Positions 53,784-64,000 of a stretch of 64,000 bases of DNA are shown here, in pieces. Origin of the DNA: Knufia peltigerae (taxonomy: Eukaryota > Ascomycota > Eurotiomycetes > Chaetothyriales > Trichomeriaceae); the NCBI GenBank assembly GCA_030247855.1, contig JAPDRN010000051.1:124001-188000 (forward strand), written 5' to 3'. How positions within the stretch are numbered: the stretch's first letter is position 1; each line of letters opens with the position of its first letter. Made by a program: the position numbers and the translations under genes. The notes beneath the pieces were generated by a model. That model was not told the DNA's origin and searched no databases. It worked only from the letters and a program-made list of their open reading frames with translations.

Positions 53784-56700
53784 ATGATGGCCGACAACAA
53801 CAATCGTGCTGTTACCACCAAAATTGAAGATCTTCAGGACGACATTGCTTTTAGAGAGGGCCTTATTGCCAGTCTTCAAGAGGTGGGCACAAATGAGGAT
53901 GAGCCAGAGGTTCAAGATCACCGCGCCGCAATTCAATCTCACCAAAAGCAAATCCGTGCATTACAACGAACGATGAATGACACCGGCGCTGCGAACGCAG
54001 ACAACCGTCAAATGTCGTCCTCGCAAGATGTTCACAGTACCACTGGTACCAAGACCTCATATGTCAGACCGTCGCTACCAAAAGCCAGCCATCTTGATAG
54101 GAAGCGCCTCAGAATTGACATCTCTGACGATGATGGTCACGCTGTCCATCCCTCAAAATCACGCCGGACTACCCCAAGTTCATGCTTCACAGCAGCACCC
54201 TCACCTGCTGAATCATCAGGTAGTGTGGATAGTCTTCCTGAGTTGATTTCCCTCTTTGGTTCCGAAGAAGATATTGAACGCAATAGTCAAATCTGGAGGC
54301 AACTTGAAGAACGCAAGAAACAAGAAGAAGCCGATGCGGATCTTGCAAGAATTTTGGACCAACAATGGAGTCAGGAAGCTGTGAACGAGGATCAAGTTCC
54401 TCCCACTCACCAGGTTGACTACACCCAGCGTTTCCTTTCGAACGATGGTACCCTCCATCGCCGCCTTGCCAATGACGGAAGTCAATCCAACTCGTCTGGA
54501 AGTACTTCAACTTCACTTTTGCAAACTACAGGCCCTAAGTCAAACCACTCTTTCACATCCTCTGCGCCCGAGTCTTCAGAGCATCGAGGACTGATCAAGG
54601 ATCAAGCCCTTCCTACTCGAACACTAGGCTCAGCACTTCACATAACGATTGAAGATGAATCTGGACCGTCACCGCGTGATCACTTTGAGTCTCGGTCATC
54701 ATTACATCCTCCAGCAGGGGCGATGCCAGGGGCTTTTCCGGGATCGCAGCATACCATCAGTACCGGCGGCACTCCAGTCTACGATTTGACCCTGTACGAT
54801 AGTTCTCCCTTGACCAACTCCCAACCTTCCTTTACTCTGCCCTCCAGCACCGTCAACCCGTCACCTCTACCTTTTGGTGCTCCATCGTCCCTGCCACACT
54901 ACTATGTACGAGATCAGTACGTCGATCCAACGAAGACCAAAGAGGAAATTGAGACGCTATTGAAACATATCAGACCGGATGAGGAGTTCGCACCGGATCA
55001 AGTAGCCCACCAGCCAAAGGAGCTCGATGCAACTATGATGCCACACCAATTGTACGGACTGACTTGGATGCAAAAGATGGAAGATGGCACTAACAAGGGT
55101 GGAATTCTTGCCGATGACATGGGGCTGGGCAAGACTATCCAGAGCATAGGTTTGATCTTGAGCCGGCCACCACCAGCCAACAAGCACTTGCCGACTCTTG
55201 TCGTGGCTCCGGTAGCTCTGATGCATCAATGGAAACGCGAGCTGGAAAAGATGGTTAAGTCGCGACATCGTCTCAACGTTTTCGTCCTTCACGGACAGAC
55301 GAGAAGCACAACTTGGTCGGCACTACGCGCTTACGATATCGTACTCACCACGTATGGTCTACTGTCATCAGAATTGAAGCGCAAACTCGATTGGGAACAA
55401 AAGAAGGCGTTAAACCCTGATGCACGCGACGATTGTCCAGTGTTAGGCGAGCGTTCACATTTCCACCGCGTCATCCTAGATGAAGCACAAAATATCAAGA
55501 ATGCCCGTACGAAGGGAGCATTGGCTGCATGCCGAGTCAATGCAGACCATCGCTGGGCCCTCACCGGGACTCCGATGCAGAACAACGTGGAGGAAATGTT
55601 CAGCTTAGTCAAATTCTGCCGCATTCGCCCTTACAATGATTGGGATTTGTTCAGATCAATGATTTCTAAGCCTCTCAAGGAGAACTGGGCAAACCGAAAG
55701 AAAAAAGCCATGCAAACATTACAAGCATTGCTTCGGGCAATTTTGCTGCGGCGAACCAAGCAGTCGAAGATCAATGGTCAACCAATCCTACAACTGCCGA
55801 ACAAGCATACCGTAGAAGAACGAGTCGTCTTCAACGAGGATGAGTCGACCTTTTACAAAGCACTTGAGACGAAGGCACAGATCCAGATCAACAAATACAT
55901 CCAGAGAAACACGATCGGCAGAAATTATTCCCATGCGCTTGTCCTCCTGTTGCGCCTGAGGCAAGCGGCTTGTCACCCACATCTTGTGACCCAAAGCAAG
56001 GATTTCCTCCAAGCCGCCGGCAACCTCGATTCCAACGATCTCATCACGAACGCTACTGAACTCAAGGCAGATGTTGTTAAACGCTTGAAAGAGGCCGACT
56101 CCTTCGAGTGTCCAATTTGTATGGATGTGGATGAAAACCCGGCTCTTTTCCCCTGTGGTCATAGTCTCTGCAACGATTGTCTCTGCAAATTGGTGGATCA
56201 GGCCACCACGGATGCCGATGGCCTTCCGAAATGCCCGCATTGTCGTTCTCAGATTGATGCGAACAAAGTCACCGATGTTTTGAGTTTCTACCGGGTGCAT
56301 TGTCCCGACCGAGAAGGTGTGGAACCTCTTCCTGACGTGGACTCAGACTCGGATTCAGATTCAGGTTTTAGTGACGAGAGTGATGAAGACGACAGTGATG
56401 ATCTTGACGGCTTCGTTGTGTATGACACTGAAGATTCTGACGATGAGAAGTCGAAAGGCAAGTTACCAATCCGGTCAAAGCCAAAGAAGAACAAGAACAA
56501 GAAGTCTGCAAAGCTCAAGGATAACCCAAAGTCCCATTCTGCTTTCAAATCTCTTGCACAATTGCGCAAAGAAGGACTCAAAAACAAACATGCTAAGCGG
56601 AAGTACCTCAAACGCCTTCGAAAGAATTTTGTGACTTCGGCAAAGATCGAACGAACTGTGCAGCTACTCGAAGAGATCAGAGACCGTGGTGAGAATGAAA

Positions 56701-57268
56701 AGACAATCATTTTTTCAAACTTCACTTCATTCCTGGATCTCCTTGAAGTCCCGCTGTATGATCACCAAGACTTTCGCCGTTACGTTCGCTACGATGGAAG
56801 CATGTCTTCCAATGATCGAAACAACGCAGTGTTGACATTCACGGAGAATCCTGATTGCAAGATTATACTCATCAGTCTCAAGGTCAGTACAAACGGCTCT
56901 TTCGACCACTCATGACCAAGCTAACATTGGTATAGGCGGGCAATGCAGGATTGAACCTTACAGCCGCAAATCATGTGATCATGATGGATCCTTTCTGGAA
57001 CCCATTTGTTGAATTCCAAGCAGCAGACCGCTGTTATCGAATTGGACAGAAGCGCGACGTGACGGTTCACCGAGTCTTGATTGGCGAAGGGGAAGATTCA
57101 GAGAGTGAACCTACACCTGGAGGATTCACTGTCGAGGATCGTATCTTGGCCCTGCAAGAGAAAAAGCGCAATTTGGTTGAGACGGCTCTTGATGAGTCTG
57201 CAGGAAAAGATGTCGCGAGACTTGGAGTGAGAGAACTCGGTTATCTCTTCGGCCTCAACCAACTATGA
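53784..57268 (+). CDS. Snf2-family ATPase with RING finger, Uls1/Rad5-like, 2 exons
   Basis: Nuclear DNA translocase of 1143 aa. Exon 1 is 53784-56882 and exon 2 is 56936-57268; the join gives ILISLKAGNAGLNLTAANHV. Order of parts: coiled start (KIEDLQDDIAFREGLIASL), acidic SIM-like DIFDIS-type segments (RIDISDDDGH), helicase motif I DDMGLGKT near 443-450, motif II DEAQ at about 566, then a C3HC4 RING inserted between the two lobes (CPICMDVDENPALFPCGHSL, from about 776). A Ser/Asp-acid patch and Lys-rich stretch follow (about 850-890), then the helicase C lobe ending in ADRCYRIGQKRDV. This layout fits SUMO-targeted Uls1, with Rad5 an alternative (no HIRAN domain seen). It is a housekeeping, probably core gene. 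Confidence 0.93.
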
Positions 57269-58079
57269 TTGTAGATGGGTTCCGCTGGTCCTCTGCAACC
57301 ATGTTGGAGGATGAAATTGCCTGTTCCACTCTGCGATACTGGCTTGCTTCTATTCCTTCGCATCCTCACACCGACAAACTCAAGAGCTTTCCACGATCAA
57401 TCAACTGCAAGGAGCTACCTGCTGTGGCCCATTGCCCATCACAACTCTTTTCGATGAGTACTTTTTTCGACCACGGCCTATTGTTTTCAGCACCACGATT
57501 GTTTTTATTGTACGAGTACACGATCATGATACCCCGAGAATTCCAGTCGATATGCGCCACATGAAGGACGGAGTTCAACTATGGGCAGTCGAATGCATGT
57601 GTTAGAGTAGATATGCAGGTGTTTTTCTTTCGTCGCTTCAAGGTATTATGGGATTCAGACTAGTCATGGCATCAAGAGTCAGCTCAAAACCAGAGCAGAA
57701 TTATTTCACGCGATAGAGCAAGCTCTGTAGATAGTCGAATACGACTCATCCAACTTTTGTTCTTCTTCCGCGCGAATCGAGACAAAGGGATCGTGTCTAT
57801 GGGATTGTGTCTTTATCGAGTCTGTGTCAAAGCATTGACAATGGCCGGACACTTGATAAAGCACCGAGTCCTTTGTTGAGATGTAATCCTCTTTGTCCCG
57901 ATTCTGCCCATGAGTGATCCAGGAACACGACTAATAACCAGTCCATGAGATGACCTTTTTTTCTCTCTCTCTCGTATTCTGATTTATTCTTACATTCCAT
58001 ACGCCTCTCGCTCACGGGGCTTCACCTGGTTCAATACTCGTCAACGATACTGATCGACTTTCCAGATTGTGCCATCACC
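57269..58079. other. Intergenic
   Basis: 3' flank of the ATPase and promoter of the next gene, with a CT-rich run (TTTTTTTCTCTCTCTCTCG, about 57956-57974). No gene is supported. Confidence 0.5.
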
Positions 58080-59915
58080 ATGCCTGAACCAGGAAATCCC
58101 AATGACCTCAATGGTGCCAGCGCTCTAGAAGCCGGCATACCTCCACAGATCTCATCGGTGCGTTCATTTACCATCGATCCCGAACCCGACTTCGTCAGAA
58201 CCTCAACTGAACCGCCTTCTCCTCGCCCCCTTCCAGATCGTCCAGCCTCGTCATCGCCGCCTTTGGACTTGTACGATGACTCGTCGGACGTCACTTGGAC
58301 ACCGCCGGAAACGCACATCTCTTCTCTTCCGCCTCCGCGGCCGCGTCCCGCTCGGGCGGAGCCCGCGACCACCGGTCGCCCCCGGACCGGCGAAGTCAAC
58401 GAACGATTCCCCGCCTTTGGCGACGCGGCCAACACCCTGATCGGTGCTCGTTTGCTCCTCCTCGACGCTCTGCATCGCCGCCCGGTCAACGACTGGCCCA
58501 CCCTCACGGTCGAGCAGCACTTCAACTCCTTGTTTTCTCGAATCAGCCCGGAGACGGGCCACATCAAGACCGGTCAAGACCTGACGCGCACCAAGGTCGA
58601 CCTTTCACGCGCCATGGCCGCCGGGCAGGCCTTTCGCCGGCAGCGCGGATTGGGCAACGCGGGGAAGGCGGTCCGCCTCGACGAGCCCACCGCCGGTGAC
58701 GGAACGGCCACGTCGCCCAAGGACGCCGGGCCCAAGCAGTTGCTGCGGCGTAAAGTGGTGGCGAGAGCGAAACAGGGCATCGCCACGGCGCTGAGGTTCG
58801 AGGCGGAATTCGGTATGGGGTTCCTGCATCGGCAGGAGGCGTCGACCAATCTGAGAGGAGAAGACCCGGACCGACGCAGAGGCAGATCCAGGACCAAGCA
58901 GCCCCCTCGACCACCGGGGGTGTCGAGGGAGGAAGTTGCTCTGTCCTTGTCGATGTTGCGTGAGAGTTTTCCTGGGTTCTACGACATCGTCGAGGCCCGT
59001 CACTCGTCGATTGGACAAGATCGCGACGATGGCGCACCGTCGAGGGCGAAAGGTCTGGGGAAAGGGGAGATGGAAAAGATGCCCACGGCGGGACAGATCA
59101 ACGGGATCGGTCTACAAGGTACGTCGTTCTCCTCACGTCCTATCGTGCGCCCACCGTCGAGGACGTCGACCTCTGATGGATCAATGAGCACTCCTATATC
59201 ATTCGGAGGACGACAGTATGCTTCACTACGGGTCGTCGAACCGACTCGGGGATCAAAAGGTCAAGTCAGGATTCAGCAACCTCGACCGGCAGTCACAGCC
59301 CGTTATCAGCCGGTGAGTAGGTTCTACGAGGAACCCGATCCGTACTCTGAACAGGCTCAAGACAGCATCCACCCTTCACATGGCGGTGAGTACACGGAAA
59401 AGTTCGAGGTCGAGTCCAAAACGGCAAAGGTTTGTACGGCCATGAGAAAGGTGTCGTCAATGGTCAAGGCTTTCGCAAAGGGGGTCGGACTTCGGTCGTC
59501 GTCGTCGTCGTCGTCGTCCAACAAGACTCCAAAGGAGGAGAAAAGATGGGCGCGTGGCGCCGAGTCGTCACGCAATGCCTTGAGAGACCGCAATCGACAT
59601 GTTGATCTCCAAGGACAAGAGGAGGGAATCAGAGGTAAGGGATTTCACTCTACGTCGTCGCGGGTCGAGTTGCTGCCGTCGTCGTCGTTGTCAACACCAC
59701 TTCGAGATTCCACGTCACGTTCAAATGGCCCTGGCCTTGCTTCGTCAAGTCGGCCTTCTCGATATTATGACTCGCCTGGGATCATGAACGCGATTCGATC
59801 GAGTATGGAACGACCAGTGACAGAGGCAAGACTTGTCACGGTCCCAAAACCCCGACCTCGGAAGTTGAAGAAGAATCCGAAAGTCGGAGTGGATTCGAAC
59901 TCGACTCGAAGATGA
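58080..59915 (+). CDS. Large disordered basic protein of unknown function
   Basis: Open frame of 611 aa without recognised enzymatic motifs. The N-terminus is Pro/Ser-rich and disordered (PPSPRPLPDRPASSSPP). A probable folded segment follows (about residues 105-260), with AFGDAANTLIGARLLLLDAL, NDWPTLTVEQHFNSLFS, LLRRKVVARAKQGIATAL and FEAEFGMGFLHRQE. The rest is Ser/Arg/Pro-rich, with eight Ser encoded by a TCG run. The C-terminus is basic (KPRPRKLKKNPK). No signal peptide or TM is seen; the basic tail would suit a nuclear or cytoskeletal protein, but this is a guess. GC-rich third positions match the neighbouring core gene block. Unpredicted introns within low-complexity parts cannot be excluded. 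Confidence 0.75.
   Translation: MPEPGNPNDLNGASALEAGIPPQISSVRSFTIDPEPDFVRTSTEPPSPRPLPDRPASSSPPLDLYDDSSDVTWTPPETHISSLPPPRPRPARAEPATTGRPRTGEVNERFPAFGDAANTLIGARLLLLDALHRRPVNDWPTLTVEQHFNSLFSRISPETGHIKTGQDLTRTKVDLSRAMAAGQAFRRQRGLGNAGKAVRLDEPTAGDGTATSPKDAGPKQLLRRKVVARAKQGIATALRFEAEFGMGFLHRQEASTNLRGEDPDRRRGRSRTKQPPRPPGVSREEVALSLSMLRESFPGFYDIVEARHSSIGQDRDDGAPSRAKGLGKGEMEKMPTAGQINGIGLQGTSFSSRPIVRPPSRTSTSDGSMSTPISFGGRQYASLRVVEPTRGSKGQVRIQQPRPAVTARYQPVSRFYEEPDPYSEQAQDSIHPSHGGEYTEKFEVESKTAKVCTAMRKVSSMVKAFAKGVGLRSSSSSSSSNKTPKEEKRWARGAESSRNALRDRNRHVDLQGQEEGIRGKGFHSTSSRVELLPSSSLSTPLRDSTSRSNGPGLASSSRPSRYYDSPGIMNAIRSSMERPVTEARLVTVPKPRPRKLKKNPKVGVDSNSTRR
59495..59518 (+). repeat. TCG trinucleotide microsatellite (8 units) coding poly-Ser
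   Basis: A perfect run of TCG within the disordered protein's frame. Length change by whole units would keep the frame. Confidence 0.85.
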
Positions 59916-60929
59916 AGATGATCGTTGGAAACGGCGACAAGGTAAGTCACATGCGAGCGAGATACGACGGCAACTGTTCCTGTCGTCTTGAAGAAGACCA
60001 GGACGATCAGACCACAACCAAACAAGACAAGGTAAGGCAAGTTCAAATGGAAAAAGAAGAAAAACAAGCAGGTCTTGGTTTCTCTCTTCTCTGGAGCTTT
60101 CTCATGAATTTACGAAAACAACAGGTCAGAGTATTTTGTGCTGCTTGCGGTAGTCATGGTCATGTTGACATTCCAGCTGGGCAAATAGAATTGAATTTTG
60201 TTTTGTTTTGTTTTTTTGGTTCGAGTACTACATGGCTTCATCTTCGCCCCTCAATCATTTCATCAATCATGATACACTTGCAATATATCGTTCCCCTTGT
60301 GTAGGTACCTTGTGACTATGTTATTCATGGCCAGGGGGGCACTTTGTTCAGGCGAAGGTCCCAAATATATCCGAGACATCACACCATGCGTTCATGATCT
60401 CCCAACGCGAGACTTACTCTCGATTTAGCATTTGCCCCCCCGGTTGTCCCACTCAATACTGTACTGTATAGTGATGGTACGGAAAACAAAAAGACGTCGA
60501 GAGAAGGGAATGGAATGTGGCTCAAAAGTGGTGTTGGTTTTTTTGTCGTTGCTGTTCCTGTACAGTTTTTCGCAAACAGAAGAACGAAAAAAGGAAAAGA
60601 AGGACTCTCGTATTTTTAATGTTTTCATATGATTAGGTGTACTCGATATTACTATCCTCTTTTCTTCTATATTAGATCTCTTTCTTTCGCATTCAATGCC
60701 ATCGCTATGCCTTTTTTTTTCCAAAACAAAAGGAAATTGTCAAAACTCAGTACCGTGCCATATCGCTATGCTATGCCATGCTATGCTATGCTATGCAAAA
60801 CAAACCCAAAGATGAAAGAAACTCGTCAAGGATAGTCGGTTAAGTCGGGCGTCAATGAAATGAGACCAAAAACAAGAGATGTTCAGAGGTGGGAGTTTGG
60901 AGGTTGCATCACAAAGTAGCCATTTTCTC
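59916..60929. other. Convergent 3' region, AT-rich, low complexity
   Basis: Lies between the convergent disordered-protein and mucin-like genes. It contains T-rich runs (TTTTGTTTTGTTTTTTTGG near 60197-60217) and a CTATG repeat. The short plus-strand frame just after 59915 is 3' flank in character. Confidence 0.5.
60764..60796. repeat. CTATG pentanucleotide repeat
   Basis: About six and a half head-to-tail units, with one CCATG variant. Confidence 0.85.
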
Positions 60930-62141
60930 TTACCACACTGTCACAGAGCTGGTGGTCGAGACAGGAGCAGCAGTAGTAGTGGATACAGCGGCTGAAGTGG
61001 TCGTGACCGCTGGAGTGGTTGTCACTGCTGCCGATGTGGTTGTGGTCACTGGTGCGCTTGAAGTTGTAGAAGTAGAGGTAGATGTGGTCGAGGCGGAAGT
61101 GGTGGAAGCGCTCGATGTGGTAGATGCGGGTGTGGTGGTAACGCTTGATGAGGTTGAAGTGCTTGATGATGTCGATGCCCAAGTAGTCGTGGTGCTTGCC
61201 TTGGAAGAGGTAGATGTTGTCGAAGTGCTAGAAGCAGACGAGGTGCTTGTCGAGCTGTGGTGCTTCTTCGTGCTCGTGCTCGTGCTCGTGCTGGTCGATG
61301 TTGGGGCTACTGTAGTCGTGGTGGACTTCTTGGTTGAAGTGACGAGAGTGGAAGTTGGAGTAGGAGGGTTTGGAATGGCGATGGTGCAGGTGATACCCCA
61401 AACATCAATGTAGGTGATGGTTTGGCAGTGGTTGCATTGAGATGGAGGATAGTAGACACCGGAGCCACCGTTGTTGGGAGGTTGCGTTACAGTCACGGTC
61501 ACCGTCTTGGTCACTGCAGGAGGGCAGACAGGAGCTGGCGTGGTCTGAGCAGGAGGAGCTGGAGTTGGCTTTGGGTGCCATGGTTTAGTGACAGGATAGC
61601 ATGTTGTGGTGGTGTAGGTTTCAGCAGTCACCCAGGTCGTGTAGATTGTGGTTGCACCTTGGGTCGCCACCGGAGTAGAGCATGGAACGAATTTGGTCTT
61701 TGTGATCCATTCTGTGGTGGTAATTGTGGTCCAAATGGTGGCAGGAGTCGTGGTGGTGACAACGCTCGTGGTTGTCTTGTGTGGTTTCTTCGTCGTGGTG
61801 GTCGAGGTGGCGTTGTGAGACGTCGTGGTGCATGAAGTAGAGCTCGTTGTTGGAACAGAGCTGGAGCTGGAGCTGGAGCTATGCGATGTCGTGGTGCACG
61901 AAGTCGAACTGGTCGTTGGGACGGAGCTGGTTGACGTGCTGGAGCTATGGGGTGTCGTGGTGCAAGACGTCGAGCTCGAAGAAGTGCTAGGGCTCACGCT
62001 CGTAGTTGAAGCACTCGTGGTGCTGCTCGAGAGAGACGTGGTAGTTGTGGTCGTCGAGTTGCTTGCCCATCCTTCAGCATAAGGATGTGCCAGGGAACTG
62101 CCGGCGAGGGCTGCAACGAGAAAGATGATTGGAGAACGCAT
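60930..62141 (-). CDS. Secreted Ser/Thr-rich mucin-like protein
   Basis: Protein of 403 aa with a clear signal peptide (MRSPIIFLVAALAGSSLAHP), so it enters the secretory pathway. ATG at 62141 is chosen because the signal peptide begins there; longer in-frame sequence upstream lacks one. The N-terminal third holds three tandem copies of a 21-22 residue unit with the core SSTSCTTT (C60, C82, C103). The centre has a small Cys-containing segment (EWITKTKFVPCSTPV, CYPVTKPWHPKP, VTKTVTVTVTQPP, SQCNHCQTITYIDVWGITC). The C-terminal third is almost only Ser, Thr, Ala and Val. It ends VTVW without a GPI-type hydrophobic tail, so it is wall-associated or free. Heavy O-glycosylation is expected. Confidence 0.85.
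   Translation of the reverse strand: MRSPIIFLVAALAGSSLAHPYAEGWASNSTTTTTTSLSSSTTSASTTSVSPSTSSSSTSCTTTPHSSSTSTSSVPTTSSTSCTTTSHSSSSSSSSVPTTSSTSCTTTSHNATSTTTTKKPHKTTTSVVTTTTPATIWTTITTTEWITKTKFVPCSTPVATQGATTIYTTWVTAETYTTTTCYPVTKPWHPKPTPAPPAQTTPAPVCPPAVTKTVTVTVTQPPNNGGSGVYYPPSQCNHCQTITYIDVWGITCTIAIPNPPTPTSTLVTSTKKSTTTTVAPTSTSTSTSTSTKKHHSSTSTSSASSTSTTSTSSKASTTTTWASTSSSTSTSSSVTTTPASTTSSASTTSASTTSTSTSTTSSAPVTTTTSAAVTTTPAVTTTSAAVSTTTAAPVSTTSSVTVW
61832..62000 (-). repeat. Tandem coding repeat, three units of 63-66 bp
   Basis: Each unit encodes SSTSCTTTxH followed by a Ser run and SVPTTS. Recombination between units would change protein length in frame. It is not a CRISPR: there are no unique spacers and the repeat is coding. 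Confidence 0.75.
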
Positions 62142-64000
62142 ATTTGATGATGTGTCTGGGCAGTGATAAGATGAACGAATGTATGTGTATGTGTCTGTGA
62201 GTGTGTATGGGGAAGAGCGAATGTATAAGGAGTAACGAGTGTCCTTGTGCAATCAGCGAATGTGTGAAGTGTGTTGTTGGTTGGTTGTTTGTATGCTTTG
62301 ATGATGATGATGGAAAGAAAAGAGCCTCTGAAGCTTGAGAGACTTGGAATTACTTATACCTGCCTCGATGATTCTCGAAATAGATTGAGACATCTCTGGA
62401 CTGATTTGAGCGTAGCATCTGCTCGTCGACGCCATGGTATTGGGCCATGTTACCATCACCCAGTGGTCAGATGTGAGTGTGTACAAGGCTAGACGAAGAT
62501 GAAAGTCTCGAGACCTGAGAAGGCTGTGCCTTGCAGTTGCAGTCGATGCGAGGGAAAATGGCGCACAGAGCACGTTAAGTGGCTGAGCTAGACCTAGAAG
62601 GGATGGATATGGCTGCTGTTTTAATCCATGACGTACAACACGAGTCCAATTATTTCCGCAGGAAGCTCAGCGTCTGGGCCAAATTGTATGCGGTCTTAAA
62701 CTACCCCGAGCTCGCATGGCTAAAGCGGCGTGGTTACCTCTGAAGAATCTGGGTTCTGGCCACTCACTATTTTTAGGGCGAACCAGTGCTCAAGCCACTT
62801 GAGGCGTCGAGAGGAGAGACTTGAAGACACCTGAAGACACCTGAGAATGACCTAAAAGACACCTAAAGACCCTGCCCAGGCACACCCGAAGAACCACCTG
62901 AAGCTACCCTACCATACGGCTCTCCCCGGCCACTTTGACCACGTTACCTTGGGACCGGCGGATTTGGTCTCATCCCTCCAGATTTTGTCGTGTTTGTTCG
63001 TTCGAATCACTTACTCCTCACTCGCTGCATTGTCACCCTATGATGTCTTACGGCTTCATCTTGGCCAAGCTCCGTCTCTATGGTGCTTTTACAACATGTG
63101 AAAATTCTCTTCATGAGCAGGTAATGGCAAGGGTCTCGATCAGTCAACCTAACAATAGATTCAATAGCACTTTTTCCCCATTTCAACCTATCTTCAGCGC
63201 AGTCTGTCTACTATGAATTTCTACAATTTCAAGCGCAGTCAAGTCCGCCATTCCGCATTAGGCAGGTACATCCCATTTTACAAGAGTCCAATTCACCACT
63301 CGAGCTGATGCAGCAAAACACCATCCAGAAAGAATTCTAATCAGGGTACCACAAGAGATCCTTTGATCATCACAGAGTGCATTCAAGGCCGCCAAAAAAG
63401 GAAGACTCTCTATATTTTCCCATGCCATTCCATTACAAGAAAAACAGCCTTGAGCATGACTTAAATCCACATCAAATGACCACAACTCGATATTGTGTCT
63501 CAGTTACCGAAACCCAACTTTCCCTGGATCTCATATCATGTCCTTGCCGATGCGTACGATTGATCCGACCGATTGAAGTAGCACGACTCTAATCACGACC
63601 TCCCTTGTGCCTAGACATTGTCATGACAGCCATGTCAAGGCCATAGACTATTTTCAACGACATTGCCAGCTCTCTCGTCCTCACATATCGCCGTTTTGAA
63701 CCTCCACTAATTCACTCGTGTCAATGCCAGTCATCATAATGCTGGACGGTGCGCGCTGATCTGGTCGCCACCGAGTGGAGTGCAAGCACCCAGGCGGACC
63801 TCAGTCGCCGAGTGTAGCAAGAATAGATGTCTGCAATGCTCAGGTTCTAGCTGACCACACTATAGGACCACCTGGAGTGGTCGGCGACCCCTGGATGTTC
63901 ATCTTCCTCAGATGGAGCCGTGACAGTCACACCATTCTCAATTCCGGCAACATCCATGAAAGTACAGGGCAACTACCATGTTCGAGCCATTCGCTGTGGT
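62142..64000. other. Promoter of mucin-like gene, then no recognisable gene
   Basis: A minus-strand CCTTATACAT at 62230-62221 is a possible TATA element. A degenerate TGAAGACACC repeat lies at 62821-62870. From 62600 to the end, several short frames exist on both strands but none has family motifs or splice support. Confidence 0.5.
62821..62870. repeat. Degenerate repeat, unit about CCTGAAGACA
   Basis: Four to five imperfect 10-12 bp units (CCTGAAGACA, CCTGAGAATGA, CCTAAAAGACA, CCTAAAGAC). Confidence 0.6.

Noticed and set aside
60889..61413. Long plus-strand frame rich in Val and Asp, opposite the mucin-like gene
   Set aside because: It is the complement of Ser/Thr/Ala codon runs; no start context, motif or splice support. 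The minus strand has a signal peptide.
61832..62000. CRISPR-like regularity
   Set aside because: The units are contiguous coding repeats without spacers, in a eukaryote.
1..64000. tRNA or rRNA genes
   Set aside because: GGTTCGAATC-like B-box strings were looked for on sight and none was found with a plausible cloverleaf around it; a tRNAscan run would be decisive.

Overview
The window is nuclear DNA of a filamentous ascomycete (Pezizomycotina). The evidence is interrupted genes with short GT..AG introns (mostly 45-85 bp) on both strands, five Zn(II)2Cys6 regulators, fungal MFS transporters and an Uls1-type Snf2 ATPase. Density of catabolic genes suggests a metabolically versatile lineage such as the Chaetothyriales, but that placement is inference. 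For most interrupted genes I worked out exon borders by hand. The spliced lengths are exact multiples of three, and the joins restore family motifs.

Left part (1-17.2 kb): a decayed SDR, a zinc alcohol dehydrogenase, a small two-exon protein, then a likely aromatic-catabolism cluster. The cluster holds a type B carboxylesterase, a one-domain extradiol-type VOC protein, an FAD monooxygenase, a C6 regulator, a dienelactone-hydrolase-like protein, a zeta-crystallin-like quinone reductase and a DUF1338 (2-oxoadipate dioxygenase-like) protein.

Middle (17.4-24.3 kb): a decay zone. It holds the 3' end of an arylsulfatase gene, a frameshifted gene with two KilA-N/APSES-like repeats, AT-rich gene-free DNA, an intact SnoaL-like protein, an SDR, and a broken C-terminal half of a TRI12-type transporter. 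An intact paralogue of that transporter lies 14 kb away.

24.6-39.9 kb: a Baeyer-Villiger monooxygenase, a C6 regulator, a metallo-beta-lactamase-fold lactonase, a second SDR, an intronless C6 regulator with an enlarged zinc loop, and the intact TRI12-type transporter. SDR, BVMO and lactonase together would make a route alcohol -> ketone -> lactone/ester -> hydroxyacid.

40.5-53 kb: a 12-exon Dal5-like transporter divergent from an IlvD/EDD dehydratase whose Fe-S motif is completed by an 8-nt microexon, then a C6 regulator, a FabG-like SDR and another C6 regulator. This looks like a sugar-acid or hydroxyacid utilisation island.

53.8-64 kb: a quieter, probably core region with the Uls1-like ATPase, a large disordered protein and a secreted mucin-like protein, then about 1.9 kb without recognisable genes.
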